DNA of 15,719 nt, taken from contig JAFDIG010000016.1 of NCBI GenBank assembly GCA_019308145.1, forward strand, positions 1 to 15,719, read 5' to 3'. The translations under genes were made by a program, and so were the position numbers. The DNA comes from Deltaproteobacteria bacterium (GTDB lineage Bacteria > Desulfobacterota > JAFDIG01). The notes beneath the pieces are model-generated. The model was given only the letters and a program-made list of their open reading frames with translations, was not told the origin of the DNA and made no database searches. This document shows, one piece after another, positions 15,523 through 15,719 of this stretch (positions are counted from its first letter, which is position 1; each line of letters begins with the position of its first letter).

Positions 15523-15541
15523 CCTAAGAAAAAAGCTTAGG
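15523..15541 (-). promoter_or_regulatory. hairpin overlapping the trkH ribosome binding site
   Basis: On the minus strand CCTAAG (15541-15536) pairs with CTTAGG (15528-15523) around CTTTTTT. The 3' arm includes the AGG of the trkH Shine-Dalgarno AGGAG. The stem is only 6 bp, so any effect on translation would be modest. Confidence 0.35.
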
Positions 15542-15575
15542 GCATTAAAAGAGAGATTAAGAAAGATTTAAGATT

Positions 15576-15719
15576 TTAGAAGATTAGATGTACTTCTTTT
15601 TTATGTTTGTCGAGCTTGCTTCCAAGGGAAGCATGACATATCCTGCAAAAATAGCCATAGTAATCACCTTCAGGAAGTATTAAAAGCAACTTTTCATAAA
15701 CAGGTACCGATTTTTTGCA
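15576..15719 (-). CDS. C-terminal end of an unidentified minus-strand protein with a CRICH motif (partial)
   Basis: The last 47 codons of a frame entering from beyond the right edge and ending at TAA (15576-15578). The residues include CKKSVPVYEKLL at the edge, then GYFCRICHASLG and a basic tail (KLDKHKKEVHLIF). The cysteine at the edge plus the C-R-I-C-H pair 24 residues later would suit a small zinc-ribbon. C-x-x-C-H is also the c-type haem motif, though the lysine-rich tail and lack of visible export context favour zinc. Codon use matches the neighbours. It ends 61 nt before the trkH start in the same direction, so it may be in the trk operon. The start and total length are outside the window. 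Confidence 0.5.
   Translation of the reverse strand, partial: CKKSVPVYEKLLLILPEGDYYGYFCRICHASLGSKLDKHKKEVHLIF

Overview
The window is AT-rich bacterial DNA with strong Shine-Dalgarno sequences, signal peptides on its binding proteins and densely packed operons. The gene set (LarC, a two-domain-permease ABC importer, a LIV-type importer, a Ktr-like potassium system) would fit an anaerobic, possibly thermophilic Gram-negative lineage such as Desulfobacterota. That placement is an inference from gene style; nothing here fixes the taxon.

Left part (1-1962): a two-gene operon of a cyclophilin-like (TM1367-type) protein and larC, the nickel-insertion protein for nickel-pincer cofactor, followed by a tRNA-Thr(CGU) with its own promoter. 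Next (2051-5925) is a three-gene ABC importer: periplasmic binding protein, ATPase and fused 12-TM permease. It resembles the Fe3+/phosphonate/sugar-phosphate COG1840 group and lies behind an 18-nt perfect palindrome and good promoter elements. A lone secreted NlpC/P60-like cysteine-peptidase-fold protein follows (6204-7004), flanked by AT-rich gene-free DNA.

Centre (7367-12026): a complete branched-chain amino acid type (LIV) importer, livK-livH-livM-livG-livF. The last four genes overlap end to start, and a strong hairpin separates livK from livH. The LivG/LivF pair looks asymmetric at its two ATP sites. A DUF6282-like metal-dependent TIM-barrel hydrolase (12203-13072) follows in the same direction and may act on what this importer brings in.

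Right part (minus strand): a palindrome-rich gene-free stretch separates the converging transcription units. Beyond it lie trkA/ktrA and trkH/ktrB, a K+ uptake pair with trkH upstream and starting at TTG, then the C-terminal end of a further minus-strand gene cut by the window edge.

Most genes are ordinary members of known families. The items worth a second look are the hairpin between livK and livH, the degenerate LivG signature, an imperfect repeat shared by the larC and ABC-importer upstream regions, the binding protein without an iron tyrosine dyad, the divergent NlpC-like protein, and the palindrome cluster near 13.3 kb. I found no CRISPR array, transposase, phage gene or rRNA, and nothing that I can claim as a wholly new system.
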